A stretch of 64,000 nt of DNA from Streptomyces tanashiensis (GCF_014648895.1 NZ_BMRZ01000002.1:806001-870000), one strand, 5' to 3'. Positions 44,639 through 53,488 are shown, counted from the stretch's first letter. Made by a program: numbers and translations. The notes: generated by a model from the sequence alone, not told the origin.

Positions 44639-46033
44639 GTGTTCTTCACGCAGTACTACCTCGACTGCCTCTCCCAGGCGTCGTACATGATCGCCGACGA
44701 GCGCACGGGCCGGGCGGTGGTCGTCGACCCCCGCCGGGACGTCTCCGAGTACCTGGCCGACGCCGCCGCGCACGGCTTCACGGTGGTCGGCGTCATCAAC
44801 ACCCACTTCCACGCCGACTTCGTCGCCGGTCACCTGGAGATGGCGGACGAGACCGGCGCCTGGATCGGCTACGGCCGGCGCGCCGAGACCGAGTACCCGA
44901 TCCGCAAGCTCGCCGAGGGCGAGCGGATCTCCCTCGGCGACGTCACGCTGGAGGTCCTGGAGACCCCCGGGCACACACCGGAGTCGATCAGCGTCCTCGT
45001 CTACGAACGGGCCGAGGACGAGGTGCCCTACGGCGTCCTCACCGGCGACGCGCTGTTCATCGGCGACGTCGGCCGCCCCGACCTCCTCGCCTCCGTGGGC
45101 GTGACCGCCGAGGAGCTCGGTGCGATGCTCCACGACAGCGTGCAGAACAAGCTGATGGGGCTGCGGGACGAGGTGCGGGTCTTCCCCGCGCACGGCGCCG
45201 GATCGTCCTGCGGCAAGCACCTTTCGACGGAGAAGCAGTCGACCATCGGTGAGCAGCGGGCGACCAACTACGCCTGCGCGCCGATGAGCCGCGAGCAGTT
45301 CGTCGCCCTCGTCACCGCCGGCCAGCCGGCCGCGCCGGGCTACTTCGCGTACGACGCCGAGCTGAACCGCAAGGACCGGGCCCGCTACGACACTTCGGCT
45401 CCTCGCCCGCTGGCGCTCGCCGAGTTCACCGGGCTGCGGTCCGCCGGCGCGGTCGTGGTGGACGCACGCGACCCGCAGGAGTTCGCGGCCGGGCACCTGC
45501 GCGGCGCGGTGAACGTGCCCGCCGACGGCCGCTTCGCCGAGCAGGCAGGCACCGTCCTCCACCCGGCCGCCGAGCTGGTCGTCATGGCCCCGCAGAACCG
45601 GGAGGAGGAGGTCGTCACCCGCCTCGCCCGGATCGGATTCGACCGGGTCGTCGGCTACCTGCGCAATCCCGAGGACGCCCTGGAATCACTGTCCGACGAG
45701 GTCTCGCCCGCCGGCCGGATCACCGCCGCACACCTGCGCGGCGCCCTCGCGGGCGAGCGGCCGCCGGTCGTCGTGGACGTGCGCACCTGCGGGGAGCGCG
45801 AGACGAACGGCTTCATCGGCTCCGCCCTGCACATCCCGCTCAGCGAACTCCCCCACCGCACGGACGAGCTGCCGTCCGACCGGCCCCTCGTCCTGCACTG
45901 TGCGGGAGGCCACCGTTCCTCCATCGCCGCGAGCCTGCTGCGACAGCGCGGCTTCCAGGACGTCTCCGACATCCTCGGCGGATACGCGGCCTGGGCCCTG
46001 ACGGAGCCGGCGGGCGAGACGGCCGGAGTCTGA
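44639..46033 (+). CDS. Persulfide dioxygenase-rhodanese fusion (CstB-like)
   Basis: 464 aa from GTG with AAGGGA upstream. The metallo-beta-lactamase domain (about 1-235) has THFHADFVAGH, ETPGHTPES, TGDALFIGDVGRPDL and FPAHGAG, the iron-ligand pattern of ETHE1-like persulfide dioxygenases. Two rhodanese domains follow. The first has no Cys at its active-site loop (VVMAPQNREEE); the second has one (LHCAGGHRSS). It should oxidise low-molecular-weight persulfides to sulfite or thiosulfate in the cytoplasm. Control by a persulfide-sensing CstR is inferred from the operators; no CsoR/CstR gene is in the window. Confidence 0.88.
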   Translation: MFFTQYYLDCLSQASYMIADERTGRAVVVDPRRDVSEYLADAAAHGFTVVGVINTHFHADFVAGHLEMADETGAWIGYGRRAETEYPIRKLAEGERISLGDVTLEVLETPGHTPESISVLVYERAEDEVPYGVLTGDALFIGDVGRPDLLASVGVTAEELGAMLHDSVQNKLMGLRDEVRVFPAHGAGSSCGKHLSTEKQSTIGEQRATNYACAPMSREQFVALVTAGQPAAPGYFAYDAELNRKDRARYDTSAPRPLALAEFTGLRSAGAVVVDARDPQEFAAGHLRGAVNVPADGRFAEQAGTVLHPAAELVVMAPQNREEEVVTRLARIGFDRVVGYLRNPEDALESLSDEVSPAGRITAAHLRGALAGERPPVVVDVRTCGERETNGFIGSALHIPLSELPHRTDELPSDRPLVLHCAGGHRSSIAASLLRQRGFQDVSDILGGYAAWALTEPAGETAGV

Positions 46034-46103
46034 CCCCGACCGCCCCCGTTCCACGCCGCAAGCCCACCCCCGGCGCCCCGCCGTCCACCGGGGCCCCTCG
46101 CAA

Positions 46104-46135
46104 GCTCATGAATACCCCCCTGGGTATTCATGAGC
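46104..46135. promoter_or_regulatory. CsoR/CstR-type operator 3, in an extended dyad
   Basis: ATACCC-ccct-GGGTAT (46112-46127) is the same site in reverse orientation. Symmetry extends to 14-base arms (GCTCATG outward), ending just before the rhodanese start. Confidence 0.75.
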
Positions 46136-46154
46136 CCACATGAACTGGAATCCC

Positions 46155-46739
46155 ATGAGCACCTCCCCCGCGCCCACCCCCTCCCTCACTCCCGCCGCAC
46201 TGCACCGTCTCGTCCAGGAGGGGCGCGCTCCGCGCCTGCTCGACGTGCGCACGCCGGGCGAGTTCCGTACGGCGCACATCCCGGGCTCGTACAACGTGCC
46301 CCTGGACACCCTGCGCGAGCACCGCACCGAACTCCTGACCCACCTCGACGAGGACGTCGTGCTCGTCTGCCGCTCCGGGGCCCGTGCCGCCCAGGCCGAG
46401 AAGGCACTGGCCGATGCCGGACTGCCCCACCTCCGCGTCCTGGAGGGCGGCATCGTCGCCTGGGAGTCGGCCGGCGCCCCCGTCGACCGGGGTCCGGAGC
46501 GGTGGGACATGGAGCGGCAGGTCCGGCTCGTGGCCGGCTCGGTCGTCCTGGCCACCGGTCTGATCGGGGTGTTCGTCCCGGGCGCCCATCTGATCGGCAC
46601 GGCGATCGGCGCGGGCCTGACGTACGCGGCTCTCAGCAACTCCTGCGCCATGGGCGTCCTGCTGTCCAAGCTGCCGTACAACCGCGGGCCCCGCGCCGAC
46701 ATCCGTACGGTGATCGCGGAGCTGCGGAGCGCGTCGTGA
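46155..46739 (+). CDS. Single-domain rhodanese with C-terminal membrane segment
   Basis: 194 aa. The rhodanese domain (about 15-110) has LLDVRTPGEFRTAHIPGS and the catalytic Cys in VLVCRSGARAAQA. A DUF2892-like pair of hydrophobic helices follows (RLVAGSVVLATGLIGVFVPG). It moves sulfane sulfur at the membrane. The start at 46155 is preferred; an ATG at 46140 would fall almost in the operator. It overlaps the TauE gene by 4 bp. Confidence 0.85.
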   Translation: MSTSPAPTPSLTPAALHRLVQEGRAPRLLDVRTPGEFRTAHIPGSYNVPLDTLREHRTELLTHLDEDVVLVCRSGARAAQAEKALADAGLPHLRVLEGGIVAWESAGAPVDRGPERWDMERQVRLVAGSVVLATGLIGVFVPGAHLIGTAIGAGLTYAALSNSCAMGVLLSKLPYNRGPRADIRTVIAELRSAS

Positions 46740-47623
46740 CCACCCTGGTCGTCGCGGCGTCCCTGCTCGTCGGCGTCAGTCTCGGCGTGCTCGGGGGCGG
46801 CGGCTCGATCCTGACGGTGCCGATCCTGGTCTACCTTGCCGGGCAGGACACCAAGGAGGCGATCGCCACCTCCCTGTTCGTGGTCGGCGTCACCAGCCTC
46901 GCCGCACTGATCCCGCACGCCCGGGCCCACCGGGTCCGCTGGCGGACCGGTCTCCTCTTCGGCGCGTTCAGCATGGTCGGCGCCTACGGCGGCGGGCGGC
47001 TCGCCGAGTACGTCCCTGGCACGGTCCTGCTCGTCGCCTTCGCCCTGATGATGCTGGCCACGGCGGCCGCGATGCTCCGGAAGCCCAGGCCCGGCCGGGA
47101 GAAGGCGCGCAGGGCACACGCGGAACTCCCCCTGAAGCACATCGCGGTGGAGGGTCTCGTCGTCGGTGCGGTGACGGGTCTGGTCGGCTCCGGCGGGGGA
47201 TTCCTCGTCGTCCCGGCGCTCGCCATCCTCGGCGGGCTGCCCATGGGCATCGCGGTCGGCACGTCGCTGCTCGTCATCGCGATGAAGTCCTTCGCCGGCC
47301 TCGCCGGGCACCTCTCGGGCGTCGAGATCGACTGGGGTCTGGCCCTGACCGTCACCGCGGCGGCGGTGGCCGGCAGTCTCGTGGGCGGCCGGCTCGCGGG
47401 CCGCATCCCGCAGGACGCGCTGCGCACGGCGTTCGGCTGGTTCGTCGTCGTGATGGGTGTCTTCGTGCTCGCGCAGCAACTCGACTCCGCCGTGTGGGCC
47501 CACCCGGCCACGTGGGCGGTGACCGGGGCGGTCCTGGCCGGCGCGGTCGCGGTCCGACTGCGGCGGATGTCCCGGTCGCCACGTTCCGGCCGTGGCACGA
47601 GAGAGCACGCCTTGAGGTCCTGA
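46736..47623 (+). CDS. TauE/SafE-family sulfite/sulfonate exporter
   Basis: 295 aa from GTG with about eight membrane helices in two repeats. The family Gly motifs are LGVLGGGGSILTVP and TGLVGSGGGFLVVPAL. It probably exports sulfite formed by the CstB-like enzyme. The GTGA overlap with the rhodanese gene indicates coupled translation. Confidence 0.88.
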   Translation: MTTLVVAASLLVGVSLGVLGGGGSILTVPILVYLAGQDTKEAIATSLFVVGVTSLAALIPHARAHRVRWRTGLLFGAFSMVGAYGGGRLAEYVPGTVLLVAFALMMLATAAAMLRKPRPGREKARRAHAELPLKHIAVEGLVVGAVTGLVGSGGGFLVVPALAILGGLPMGIAVGTSLLVIAMKSFAGLAGHLSGVEIDWGLALTVTAAAVAGSLVGGRLAGRIPQDALRTAFGWFVVVMGVFVLAQQLDSAVWAHPATWAVTGAVLAGAVAVRLRRMSRSPRSGRGTREHALRS

Positions 47624-47700
47624 TCCCCGAGGTACGACCGAGCGCCGTCCGTACGGGCGGGCGGATATTCGGTGGGGTCGTGGGAGCCCTGTCAGGCACA

Positions 47701-50700
47701 ATGCCCGCGATGATCTCCACTGCCGAGCAGCTGCTCGCCGCCCTCGAACCCCTTCCCCACGCCGCCCGGCTCCGGTTGACCGCCGTCACCGCTCACCGGC
47801 TCGCCGCCCGGGGAGCGGTACGGCCTCTGCTCACCGCTCTGGCCGCGGGCGGCCCGTACGAACGCCGCCTCGCCGCGCTCGCGGCCCTGACCGCCGGAGA
47901 GCCGGACCACCTCGTGGCCCGGCTCGGCGACCCGGACCCCGTGGTCCGCCGGTACGCGCTGCGCGGCGCCCGGCGGCTGCCCGTCGCGGACGCCGCCGTC
48001 GAGGCGGCCTACGACGACGCGCCCGCCGTGGTCCGCGCCGATCTCGCGCGGCTGCTCCGTGACGGGCGAAGGCCGGAACTCGCCGAGCGGCTGGTGCTCC
48101 GGGTGCGCGACGCGTACGGCGACCGGGACGCGGCCCGCCTGCTGCCGGGCTGCTCGACGGAGTTCACCGCACGTCTGCTGCCCGAACTCGCCGGGGCGCT
48201 CGCGTTCGAGGACTGGAGCACGCTGGCCGTACGCCACCCCTCCGCCGTCCTGGACCATGCGGAGCGGGAACTCGGAGGCATACCCCGGCGGTTGCGCGAC
48301 CTCTGGTGGAGGAGGCACGCCGCCGGAATCGCCGCCGCCCTGCCCGCCGCGCCGGGGCGCGTCCTCGACCTGCTGGAGCGGTACGGCCCCGACAACCTGC
48401 CCGGTCCGGTGCAGGACCGGCTGAGCGACCTCGTCGCGGTCGACGCCGAGCGCGTCGTGCGCTGGTTCGCCGACCCGGACCGGTCGGCCGCGCGGTGGGA
48501 ACGGACCCCCCGCCGAACCGTCATGCGGCAACTGGTGGCGGCGGACCCGCCGTCGCTGCCCCTCCTGGGGGCCCGGTGGTTCCACCGGGAGGCCTTCGGC
48601 GTGCTGCTGCGATCGATGCCACCGGCGCGCCGGCCCCGCTTCGTGGACGCCGTCGTCGCCGCCGCGGGTCCGCGCGGGAACGTCCACGCGCACGCGGGGG
48701 TGATCGCCCCGCTGCCGCCCGCCGAGCGGCACGCCCGGGCCCGTGCCGCGATCGAGGCGGTCCGCTCCGATTCCTCCGCGGGCTGGGACCTCTGGGGTCT
48801 CCTCGCCCTGCTGCCTCCTGCCGAGGCCCGCCCCGAGCTGCTGGCCGGACTCGGGACCCATGACGCCGACGAGCGCGGGACGATCTGGTCCCAGCTGATC
48901 GCCAACGCCGGCCACACCCGTGATCCGGGGCAGATCGCGGAGGTCCTCGCGCTGGCCGCCGCCCGGCTCGCCCACGAGCGCGCCCCCGTGCGCGAGGAAG
49001 CCCTGTCCGCCGTCGGCGAGCTTCCGGCCCCGGCACTCGTGGCAGCCCTCGCGATCCGCGCGTCCGCCGGGGGCAGCACCGGGTCCGCCTCCGTGGAACG
49101 GCTGTGCCTCGACGGCCTGAGAGCCCGGGACTGCTCGGAGAGGACCCGGGACGCGATCCGGACGCTGGCCGTGACGCTCCTCGCCGGCGCCGAAGCGAGC
49201 GCCGCCGACGGCGGCGGGGCCACCGCGGACACGCCTGCCGACGCCGGCGGTGCCACCGCCGTGCGGACCGCCGTACACCTCGTCGAAGCCCTGACCGCGC
49301 ACACCGGAGCGGCGCGGCTCGGACTTCCGGGCACTTTGCTGCGTGGCGGTGCGGCGGGCGCCGTGCTGGGTGCGCTCGGACCCTGGCTGGACCGGGCAGC
49401 CGTCTCCGGAGACGTCGCGCCGCTCCTCGCGCTGGTCAGGTCCGCCGGACGCCACGCCTTCGGGAACGCGGACCTCCAGGACCGTCTCCGACAGGCCCTG
49501 GGCTCCTGCCCGGACGGGGTCTTCGGCGAGGTCGCCGCCGCCTGGCTGGCCGACCCGGTGTCCCGGGGCGAACGCGTCGCCGAGTTGCTGGCGCGGGAGC
49601 CGTCCGCGGCCTTCGTGCCCCAGGTGCTGGCCGTCCTCGCCGCGGACCGGACCGACCTGCTGGACAGCGCCCTGCCCGAGACGCCTCCTCCGGGCGGCCG
49701 GTTCCCCGTGGCCGGCGCTCCCCGGCCGTTGCCCCCGTTCCGCTACGCCGACCGGTGGCTGCCCCGTCAGCAGGAGGCCGCGGTCCGGCTGGCCTCGGCC
49801 GTCATCGCCGACCCCGGCCGGGGCCTCGACGAACGCGCGGCGCTGCTCCGGGCGGTGGCCCCGGTGCCGCAGCACGGCAGGACCCTGCTCCAGCGGTACA
49901 CCGCTCCGGGCCCGAGTGTCCCCGGGCACGGGAGTACGGCGGAGGCCTCGGCCGCCCCTGCCGGCTCGCCCTTGACGGCGGCGGCCTCGGCCGGCCCTGG
50001 CGGGTCGCCCCTGACGGCGGCGGCTCTGGACGCGGCCGCCCACACCGACGACCCGGCCTCGGCCCTGGCCACCCTCCTCGACCACGCGGGAGACGACAGG
50101 GCGGCGGCCGCCTGGTCCGCGGCCGCCCGCGCCGCGGCCCACGCCCGGCCCACCCGGGTCGCCGCCCTGCTCCACGACGTCCTGACCCGTGAGACCGGGG
50201 TGAAGGTCACCGTCAGAAAGGCGGCCGCCCGGCTCGCCGCCCGCCATCTGCCCGCGGGCGTCGCCGCCGCGCTCCTGTCCACCGTGGGCCGTGCCCCGGG
50301 CATCCACCGGGACGTGCACGCCACCGTCGTCGGCCTGGCCGCGACACTGCTGCCGGACGAGCGCATGTGGGCCCTGCTGGAGTCGGCGGCCGCCGACGGG
50401 CCCGACGCCGCCCGGAACGCGCTTCTGGACGTGAGCCCGGCGGAACTGGCCCCCGCCCACCGGTCGCGGTACGGGGAGCTCGTCGCCCGGCTGGCCTTCG
50501 TCCCCGAGGAGGAAGAGGCGAACCAGGCCCTGTACGGGCTCCGCGACTGGGCGCAGTACACGCCCGCCGCGGGAAGCGCCCTGGTGGCCGTCTACGCGGA
50601 CCTCGCCTCGCCGCTGAGCGTCCATCGGGCGGGATACGGACTGACGGAGCTCGCCCAGTCCGGACTGCCCCACCCGCTCGGCGGCGCGACGCCCGGCAGC

Positions 50701-51258
50701 CTGCTGCACGATGCCGTGGACCGCCTGCTGGTGCTCATCGCGGCCGGCGAACCGGAGGGCGGCGGTCGCGACGGGGACCTTCCGGCGCGGCGTCGCCTCG
50801 ACTCCCTCCTCGGCTCGACGATCCGGGACCCACGGATGTGCGCGGTCCTCGCCCGGCAGCTGGCTGCCGAACCGGCGGCCACCGCCACCCGCACCGCGCT
50901 CCTCGTACGGGCGATCGACCTGGAGGCCGCGGAGCCCGAGCTGTTGCTCTCGCTCCGCGAACTCACCGCCGCGATCGAGGGCCGTCCCGTCCTCGCGGCC
51001 CGGGTCGCCGAGGACGTGGAGGAAGCCCACCGGTACGGCAGGCCGCTCGCCGGCCCCGGCGCCGCTCCGACCGCGATCCGCGTCCTGAGCGGCGAGGGCG
51101 GCCTGGTGGAGGGGCTCCTCGCCGTCGGCCTGGCCACGGCCCTCGGCACCCGCCTGGACTGGCCGGAGAGCCTTCGTACGACCGTCGTGGAACTGCGCCG
51201 CCACCCGGAGCCGGAAGTCCGGGACGCCGCGTACGCCACGGATCTGGGCCGCCGCTGA
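47701..51258 (+). CDS. Giant alpha-helical repeat protein (HEAT-like), unknown function
   Basis: About 1185 aa; an ATG at 47710 is an alternative start. The whole protein is Ala/Leu/Arg-rich and breaks into degenerate 30-40 residue helical repeats, for example DPDPVVRRYALRGARRLP and HPEPEVRDAAYATDLG, as in HEAT proteins. No signal, membrane helix or catalytic motif was seen. Short Ala/Gly-rich linkers interrupt it near residues 495-520 and 735-775. It is probably a scaffold. It is not related to the upstream sulfur genes. Confidence 0.75.
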   Translation: MPAMISTAEQLLAALEPLPHAARLRLTAVTAHRLAARGAVRPLLTALAAGGPYERRLAALAALTAGEPDHLVARLGDPDPVVRRYALRGARRLPVADAAVEAAYDDAPAVVRADLARLLRDGRRPELAERLVLRVRDAYGDRDAARLLPGCSTEFTARLLPELAGALAFEDWSTLAVRHPSAVLDHAERELGGIPRRLRDLWWRRHAAGIAAALPAAPGRVLDLLERYGPDNLPGPVQDRLSDLVAVDAERVVRWFADPDRSAARWERTPRRTVMRQLVAADPPSLPLLGARWFHREAFGVLLRSMPPARRPRFVDAVVAAAGPRGNVHAHAGVIAPLPPAERHARARAAIEAVRSDSSAGWDLWGLLALLPPAEARPELLAGLGTHDADERGTIWSQLIANAGHTRDPGQIAEVLALAAARLAHERAPVREEALSAVGELPAPALVAALAIRASAGGSTGSASVERLCLDGLRARDCSERTRDAIRTLAVTLLAGAEASAADGGGATADTPADAGGATAVRTAVHLVEALTAHTGAARLGLPGTLLRGGAAGAVLGALGPWLDRAAVSGDVAPLLALVRSAGRHAFGNADLQDRLRQALGSCPDGVFGEVAAAWLADPVSRGERVAELLAREPSAAFVPQVLAVLAADRTDLLDSALPETPPPGGRFPVAGAPRPLPPFRYADRWLPRQQEAAVRLASAVIADPGRGLDERAALLRAVAPVPQHGRTLLQRYTAPGPSVPGHGSTAEASAAPAGSPLTAAASAGPGGSPLTAAALDAAAHTDDPASALATLLDHAGDDRAAAAWSAAARAAAHARPTRVAALLHDVLTRETGVKVTVRKAAARLAARHLPAGVAAALLSTVGRAPGIHRDVHATVVGLAATLLPDERMWALLESAAADGPDAARNALLDVSPAELAPAHRSRYGELVARLAFVPEEEEANQALYGLRDWAQYTPAAGSALVAVYADLASPLSVHRAGYGLTELAQSGLPHPLGGATPGSLLHDAVDRLLVLIAAGEPEGGGRDGDLPARRRLDSLLGSTIRDPRMCAVLARQLAAEPAATATRTALLVRAIDLEAAEPELLLSLRELTAAIEGRPVLAARVAEDVEEAHRYGRPLAGPGAAPTAIRVLSGEGGLVEGLLAVGLATALGTRLDWPESLRTTVVELRRHPEPEVRDAAYATDLGRR

Positions 51259-51287
51259 CCCCCTGAGGCCGCCCCCACGCGCCCCGG

Positions 51288-52040
51288 CTACAGGCTGAGC
51301 GCGTCCTCGGCGTTGTCCATCCACGGGGTGACGGAGTTGTCGTCGGAGACGTTCAGACCGGGCGTCGAGGCCTTGAGCGGGACCTGCTTCAGGTCGGAAT
51401 CGGTCTCCATGGTCATCGCGATCGAGGAGACGGTCTCGCTCTTGGGGCCCTTCAGGCCGCCCATCAGTCCCGCGTAGGCGGACTGGCCGGGTGCGAGCTT
51501 GAAGGCCTCCTCGATGCCCGGGGCGGCGCCTCGCGCCGTCGCCTGCCCGTCGAGGCCGCCGAAGGTCACGACGGGGTGGCCGAGGACCCGGCAGGGCTTG
51601 CCGGTCTTGTTCGTGACCTTGAGCAGGTAGCTGCTGGTCGTGGGCTCGGCCAGGCTCGCGGTGAACGTCAGGTCGTAGGTGCTGCAGGGGAAGACGTCGT
51701 AGTCCGGATCGGTCGACGGCGTCACGGGCTTGGCGGGCGTCGACGGCTTGGCGGGCGTCGACGGCTTGACCGGCTTCGACGGCTTGGCGGGCGTCGACGG
51801 CTTGACCGGCTTCGACGGCTTGGCGGGCGTCGTGGGCTTGGCCGGCTTCGACGGCTTGGCGGGCGTCGTGGGCTTGGCCGAGGAGGTGGGCGGCGTCGCG
51901 GAGGGGGCGGAGGAGGTGGGCGGCGTCGCGGTGGGCACATCGGTCCCGCCGGCGGCTCCGTCCTCGGAGGGCCCGCAGGCGGTCAGGGCCAGCGCGGACA
52001 CGGCGACGAGGACGACGGCGGCTCTGCGAACGGTACTCAT
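51288..52040 (-). CDS. DUF4232-type lipoprotein with Lys-Pro repeat spacer
   Basis: 250 aa with a lipoprotein signal (VAVSALALTACGP). Residues about 50-110 are a repetitive spacer built from AKPSTP, AKPSKP and VKPSTP units, which reaches through the cell wall. The C-terminal domain (about 115-250) with CSTYDLTFTASLAE and GKPCRVLGHPVVTF fits DUF4232, a secreted beta-sandwich of unknown role. The gene converges on the giant repeat protein gene. Confidence 0.85.
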   Translation of the reverse strand: MSTVRRAAVVLVAVSALALTACGPSEDGAAGGTDVPTATPPTSSAPSATPPTSSAKPTTPAKPSKPAKPTTPAKPSKPVKPSTPAKPSKPVKPSTPAKPSTPAKPVTPSTDPDYDVFPCSTYDLTFTASLAEPTTSSYLLKVTNKTGKPCRVLGHPVVTFGGLDGQATARGAAPGIEEAFKLAPGQSAYAGLMGGLKGPKSETVSSIAMTMETDSDLKQVPLKASTPGLNVSDDNSVTPWMDNAEDALSL

Positions 52041-52335
52041 GGTGGTACTCCCCCCGATGGCAACGCACGAACTGCGCTGTGGTGGACACCAGGTTCGCGC
52101 GCGAGGTTCACGGTTCTGTGACGGAGTCTTGCCGAAATCACCACGGTTCACCCCACGCGTCGCGAGCTCGTCGACGCACCGGCTTCGCAGGGGAGCGACG
52201 AGCGGGAGCGGCTGGAGCGGAGCGAGGCCCGGGGTCGGTGATGTCGGGCGCGCACGGTGTACGTCCGAGATCGACATCGCCGGCCACTCGAAAATCATTC
52301 GATCAATCATGGCCCCGCGCTCTAAGGTCGGCGAC

Positions 52336-53070
52336 GTGGCAACGAAACTCAATCAGATCATCGCAGTCGAGAAGGGCGTCAAGTCCCGGGCGCATCAGGA
52401 CCTGACGGCGGCTCATCACGGGCTGCAGAAGCCCGCGTTGCTCGCCGGCATCTCCCGTACGTACCAGCCGAAGGACGAGGAGGGCGAGCAGCTGCCGCCC
52501 GAGTCCACGCTGGTGCAGGTGAAGGCCGAGGACGTCCTGCGGGACACCGCACGGGCGTTGACCCGCCTGTTCGATGTGACGGCCACCAAGGACTGGGCGA
52601 ACTGCGAGGCGCGCGCCGACATCACGGTCGACGGGCGCGTGCTCGTGGAGCGGGTGCCCGTGGCGTACCTCCTGTTCCTGGAGAAGCAGCTCACGGACAT
52701 CAACACCTTCGTGCGCAGGCTTCCGGTGCTGGACGCCGCGGAGTCGTGGACGCAGGACCCGTCGACGGACGCCTGGAAGACCGAGGTCGTGCGCACCGTC
52801 CGGACGAAGAAGGTTCCGCGCAACCACGTGAAGGCGGAGGCGACGGACAAGCACCCGGCGCAGGTCGAGGTGTACTACGAGGACGTGCCGGTCGGTTACT
52901 GGACCACCGTGAAGTTCTCCGGTGCGCTGCCGGCCCGGCGGGTCAACGAGCTGCTCGAGCGGGTGGAGAAGCTCCAGCAGGCGGTGAAGTTCGCCCGTGA
53001 GGAGGCGAACAGCGCCGAGGTCACCGACCAGCGGGTCGGCGACGCCGTCTTCGGCTACCTCTTCGGGTAG
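52336..53070 (+). CDS. Conserved hypothetical protein next to tRNA-mimic RNAs
   Basis: 244 aa from GTG at 52336 with AAGG upstream; ATG at 52309 would add 9 residues. A soluble, charged protein with no recognised catalytic motif and a predicted C-terminal coiled coil (VNELLERVEKLQQAVKFAREEA). It seems to match a conserved actinobacterial family of unknown function (tentatively DUF7873). The two unusual RNAs begin about 50 bp after its stop and face the same way, so it may be functionally linked or co-transcribed with them. Confidence 0.65.
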   Translation: MATKLNQIIAVEKGVKSRAHQDLTAAHHGLQKPALLAGISRTYQPKDEEGEQLPPESTLVQVKAEDVLRDTARALTRLFDVTATKDWANCEARADITVDGRVLVERVPVAYLLFLEKQLTDINTFVRRLPVLDAAESWTQDPSTDAWKTEVVRTVRTKKVPRNHVKAEATDKHPAQVEVYYEDVPVGYWTTVKFSGALPARRVNELLERVEKLQQAVKFAREEANSAEVTDQRVGDAVFGYLFG

Positions 53071-53122
53071 CCGGGACACCACAGACTCCCCGGCCACAGA
53101 ACACGGCCGGGGTGCGCGAGGA

Positions 53123-53271
53123 GCGCAAAGCTGAAGCTGAGCCTTGTCGTGACATCCGCGGTTCCAGTGGAGGTTCGAGTCCTCCTCCCGGCACTTCCGG
53201 CCGGGATGGCCCAACCAGGCAGAGGCAGACCGCGGTCAATCTCAGACTATTGCTCCAGACTCAGCATGCGC
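53123..53271 (+). ncRNA. tRNA-mimic RNA 1, circularly permuted cloverleaf (Y RNA-like)
   Basis: Elements occur in the order T-arm, acceptor, D-arm. The T-arm is GGAGG (53169-53173), loop TTCGAGT, CCTCC (53181-53185). The acceptor 3' strand TCCCGGC (53186-53192) pairs perfectly with GCCGGGA (53200-53206) across a 7-base loop. A D-arm follows (GCC 53209-53211 with GGC 53224-53226, GG in the loop). The anticodon-stem position is filled by an 8-bp helix (53156-53163 with 53228-53235), with a 5-base variable loop. An outer stem (GCGCA and GCTGA, 53123-53134, with TCAGC and TGCGC, 53261-53271) closes it. This matches the tRNA-like module described for bacterial Y RNAs (YrlA). A true permuted tRNA is the alternative. 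Confidence 0.7.
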
Positions 53272-53291
53272 CGCTCATCGCCGGATCGACC

Positions 53292-53399
53292 GGGCCCGGG
53301 CCCAGGTGCGTCGAAATGCCAGTTCGAATCTGGTCCGCCGAGCTCGATCGGCGGTGGTCCAAAGGCAGGACGCGACGCAATGACGAATAACCCGGGTCC
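53292..53399 (+). ncRNA. tRNA-mimic RNA 2, circularly permuted cloverleaf (Y RNA-like)
   Basis: It has the same order as RNA 1 with different sequence. T-arm: GCCAG (53318-53322), loop TTCGAAT, CTGGT (53330-53334). Acceptor: CCGCCGA (53335-53341), 6-base loop, TCGGCGG (53348-53354), all seven pairs perfect. D-arm: GTCC-aaaggca-GGAC (53357-53371). The anticodon-stem position has TGCGTCG (53307-53313) paired with CGACGCA (53373-53379). An outer stem joins 53292-53300 with 53391-53399. The sequences of the two RNAs differ while the pairs are kept, which supports a selected structure. The closed acceptor end cannot be charged unless cut. Confidence 0.72.
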
Positions 53400-53436
53400 T
53401 CAAGTGTGCCGGCGTGTGATGTGAGCGGCACCCACA

Positions 53437-53477
53437 GGGTCCGGGGGCAGGCTACGCCCTCGGACCCGCTCCTTTTC
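53437..53477 (+). terminator. Terminator after the tRNA-mimic RNAs
   Basis: A 12-bp stem (53437-53448 with 53456-53467, one G-U pair) and 7-base loop is followed by GCTCCTTTTCC, a T-tract on the plus strand. It fits the end of the two-RNA transcript, and also lies after the convergent regulator gene. Confidence 0.8.
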
Positions 53478-53488
53478 CGTGCGACCGC

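Noticed and set aside
51722..51930. Tandem DNA repeats near 51.8 kb as a regulatory or CRISPR-like array
   Set aside because: They are the coding repeats of the Lys-Pro spacer in the lipoprotein; the period follows codons and there are no unique spacers.
53106..53193. A conventional tRNA with GCCGGGG as acceptor 5' strand and the T-arm at 53169-53185
   Set aside because: The acceptor can pair, but the D-arm loop is too short and lacks GG, and no anticodon stem forms. The downstream strand GCCGGGA gives a perfect acceptor followed by a proper D-arm, so the permuted fold is better.
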